Positions 63,374 through 64,000 of a stretch of 64,000 nt of DNA are shown in pieces. A program made the position numbers and the translations under genes. Where the stretch lies: the NCBI GenBank assembly GCA_013397075.1, contig VWZS01000240.1, positions 744,001 to 808,000 on the forward strand, given 5' to 3'. The DNA is from Rhabdornis inornatus (lineage: Eukaryota > Chordata > Aves > Passeriformes > Rhabdornithidae). Positions within the stretch are counted from its first letter, which is position 1. The number at the start of each line of letters is the position of its first letter. The notes below the pieces were generated by a model, which was not told the origin of the DNA, did not search any database, and was given only the letters and a program-made list of their open reading frames with translations.

Positions 63374-64000
63374 GATACAAACTTGAAAAAATTGCATGTC
63401 CAGTTCTGATTTCACTCCATTTTTAATCAAAATTATGATCATAAAGAGATTTGTTGCAGTGTGTTAAAATATCATAGTGCCTATCACTTATATATCACTT
63501 TGTTTATACCACTTAAGTATTTGATCTGGAGACAAGAATCAAAAACACACTGATTCTGCTTGTGCCACAAAAGGTGCCACAGGAGGCCCTGTGCGACCAA
63601 CTCACTGTGTCATCCAGGGAAAAGGAATCAGCTCAGTTCCCCCTCAGGAGGGCATTCATTATTCAGAATTCATAACCATCTGGCTTCCAATTAAGCAAAA
63701 CATACAGAAGTGCCTTTCTTGCTTTCAGTTGAAGCTGATATACCCTCCCCGCAGAACTCAAAGAACTACAGACGAAGACAACATTCAAGAACTGAACACA
63801 AGACACCATGCTGGGAGTTCAGATGTTTATTAGAGAAGGAATAGCATTGGAAACATTTCTAAATGTGTTTGAGTTTTACATTAAACAGCCTTTTGGTAAC
63901 ATTGAAATATTCATTTTAGGCAAGGACTGGAAAATAATAATCTCTCTCCCAGGAGCCTGATTTCAGGAAAAGGTCAAGGGCAGTGACCTCCACCAAGGAA

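Larger units (their letters stand above)
60438..64000. other. AT-rich noncoding DNA, no gene seen
   Basis: No supported gene. It includes a polypyrimidine tract at 61231-61262 (C8 within CT-rich sequence), a GC-richer patch at 61.4-61.56 kb with a Ser/Ala-rich unrecognised frame of 67 codons, and a 23-bp duplication at 63328-63373. Confidence 0.55.

Overview
This window looks like vertebrate, and most likely bird, nuclear DNA. The main evidence is two copies of the CR1 LINE with the avian-type 3' end: the 3' UTR text around 'cccttccaaccc' followed by tandem copies of the octamer ATTCTATG. There are also several solo LTRs of endogenous retroviruses whose sequence resembles families I know from bird genomes. 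The rest is AT-rich, poor in CpG and full of stop codons in all frames. I cannot name the species or the chromosome.

I find no protein-coding gene that I can support. No open frame exceeds about 213 codons. The longest lies inside an LTR, and the others are about as long as chance predicts for 64 kb of AT-rich DNA or are antisense to repeats. The window is either intergenic (a gene desert) or the inside of a very long intron. Short exons cannot be ruled out by reading alone. No rRNA gene, convincing tRNA gene or CRISPR array was seen.

Layout: about 1-3.4 kb is unannotated AT-rich DNA. A plus-strand LTR with a TATA box and polyadenylation signal lies at about 3.43-3.77 kb. A decayed CR1 piece lies at 6.4-6.57 kb. 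From 6.6 to 21.9 kb is noncoding DNA with a CCAA tract (8.75 kb), two small inverted repeats (10.15 and 13.3 kb), a broken peptide-like frame (16.2 kb) and a cluster of octamer/MEF2-like motifs (16.8-18.2 kb). A compound GTTT/GTTTT microsatellite sits at 21.9 kb. Two different minus-strand LTRs lie 90 bp apart at 22.36-23.27 kb. From 23.3 to 33.9 kb I see little. A plus-strand LTR with an internal deletion lies at 33.95-34.56 kb, and a second, fuller copy of the same family at 59.7-60.4 kb. An exact 32-bp tandem duplication is at 35.6 kb and a GC-richer patch at 36.2-37.3 kb. The best-preserved repeat is the CR1 at 47.04-47.84 kb; a short CR1 tail in the opposite direction lies at 53.14 kb, followed by an ATT-type triplet tract.

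Because there are no genes, there is no pathway or operon logic to describe. The history visible here is one of repeated insertion and decay of CR1 and LTR elements, with many small slippage duplications, in otherwise unconstrained-looking or possibly regulatory DNA.
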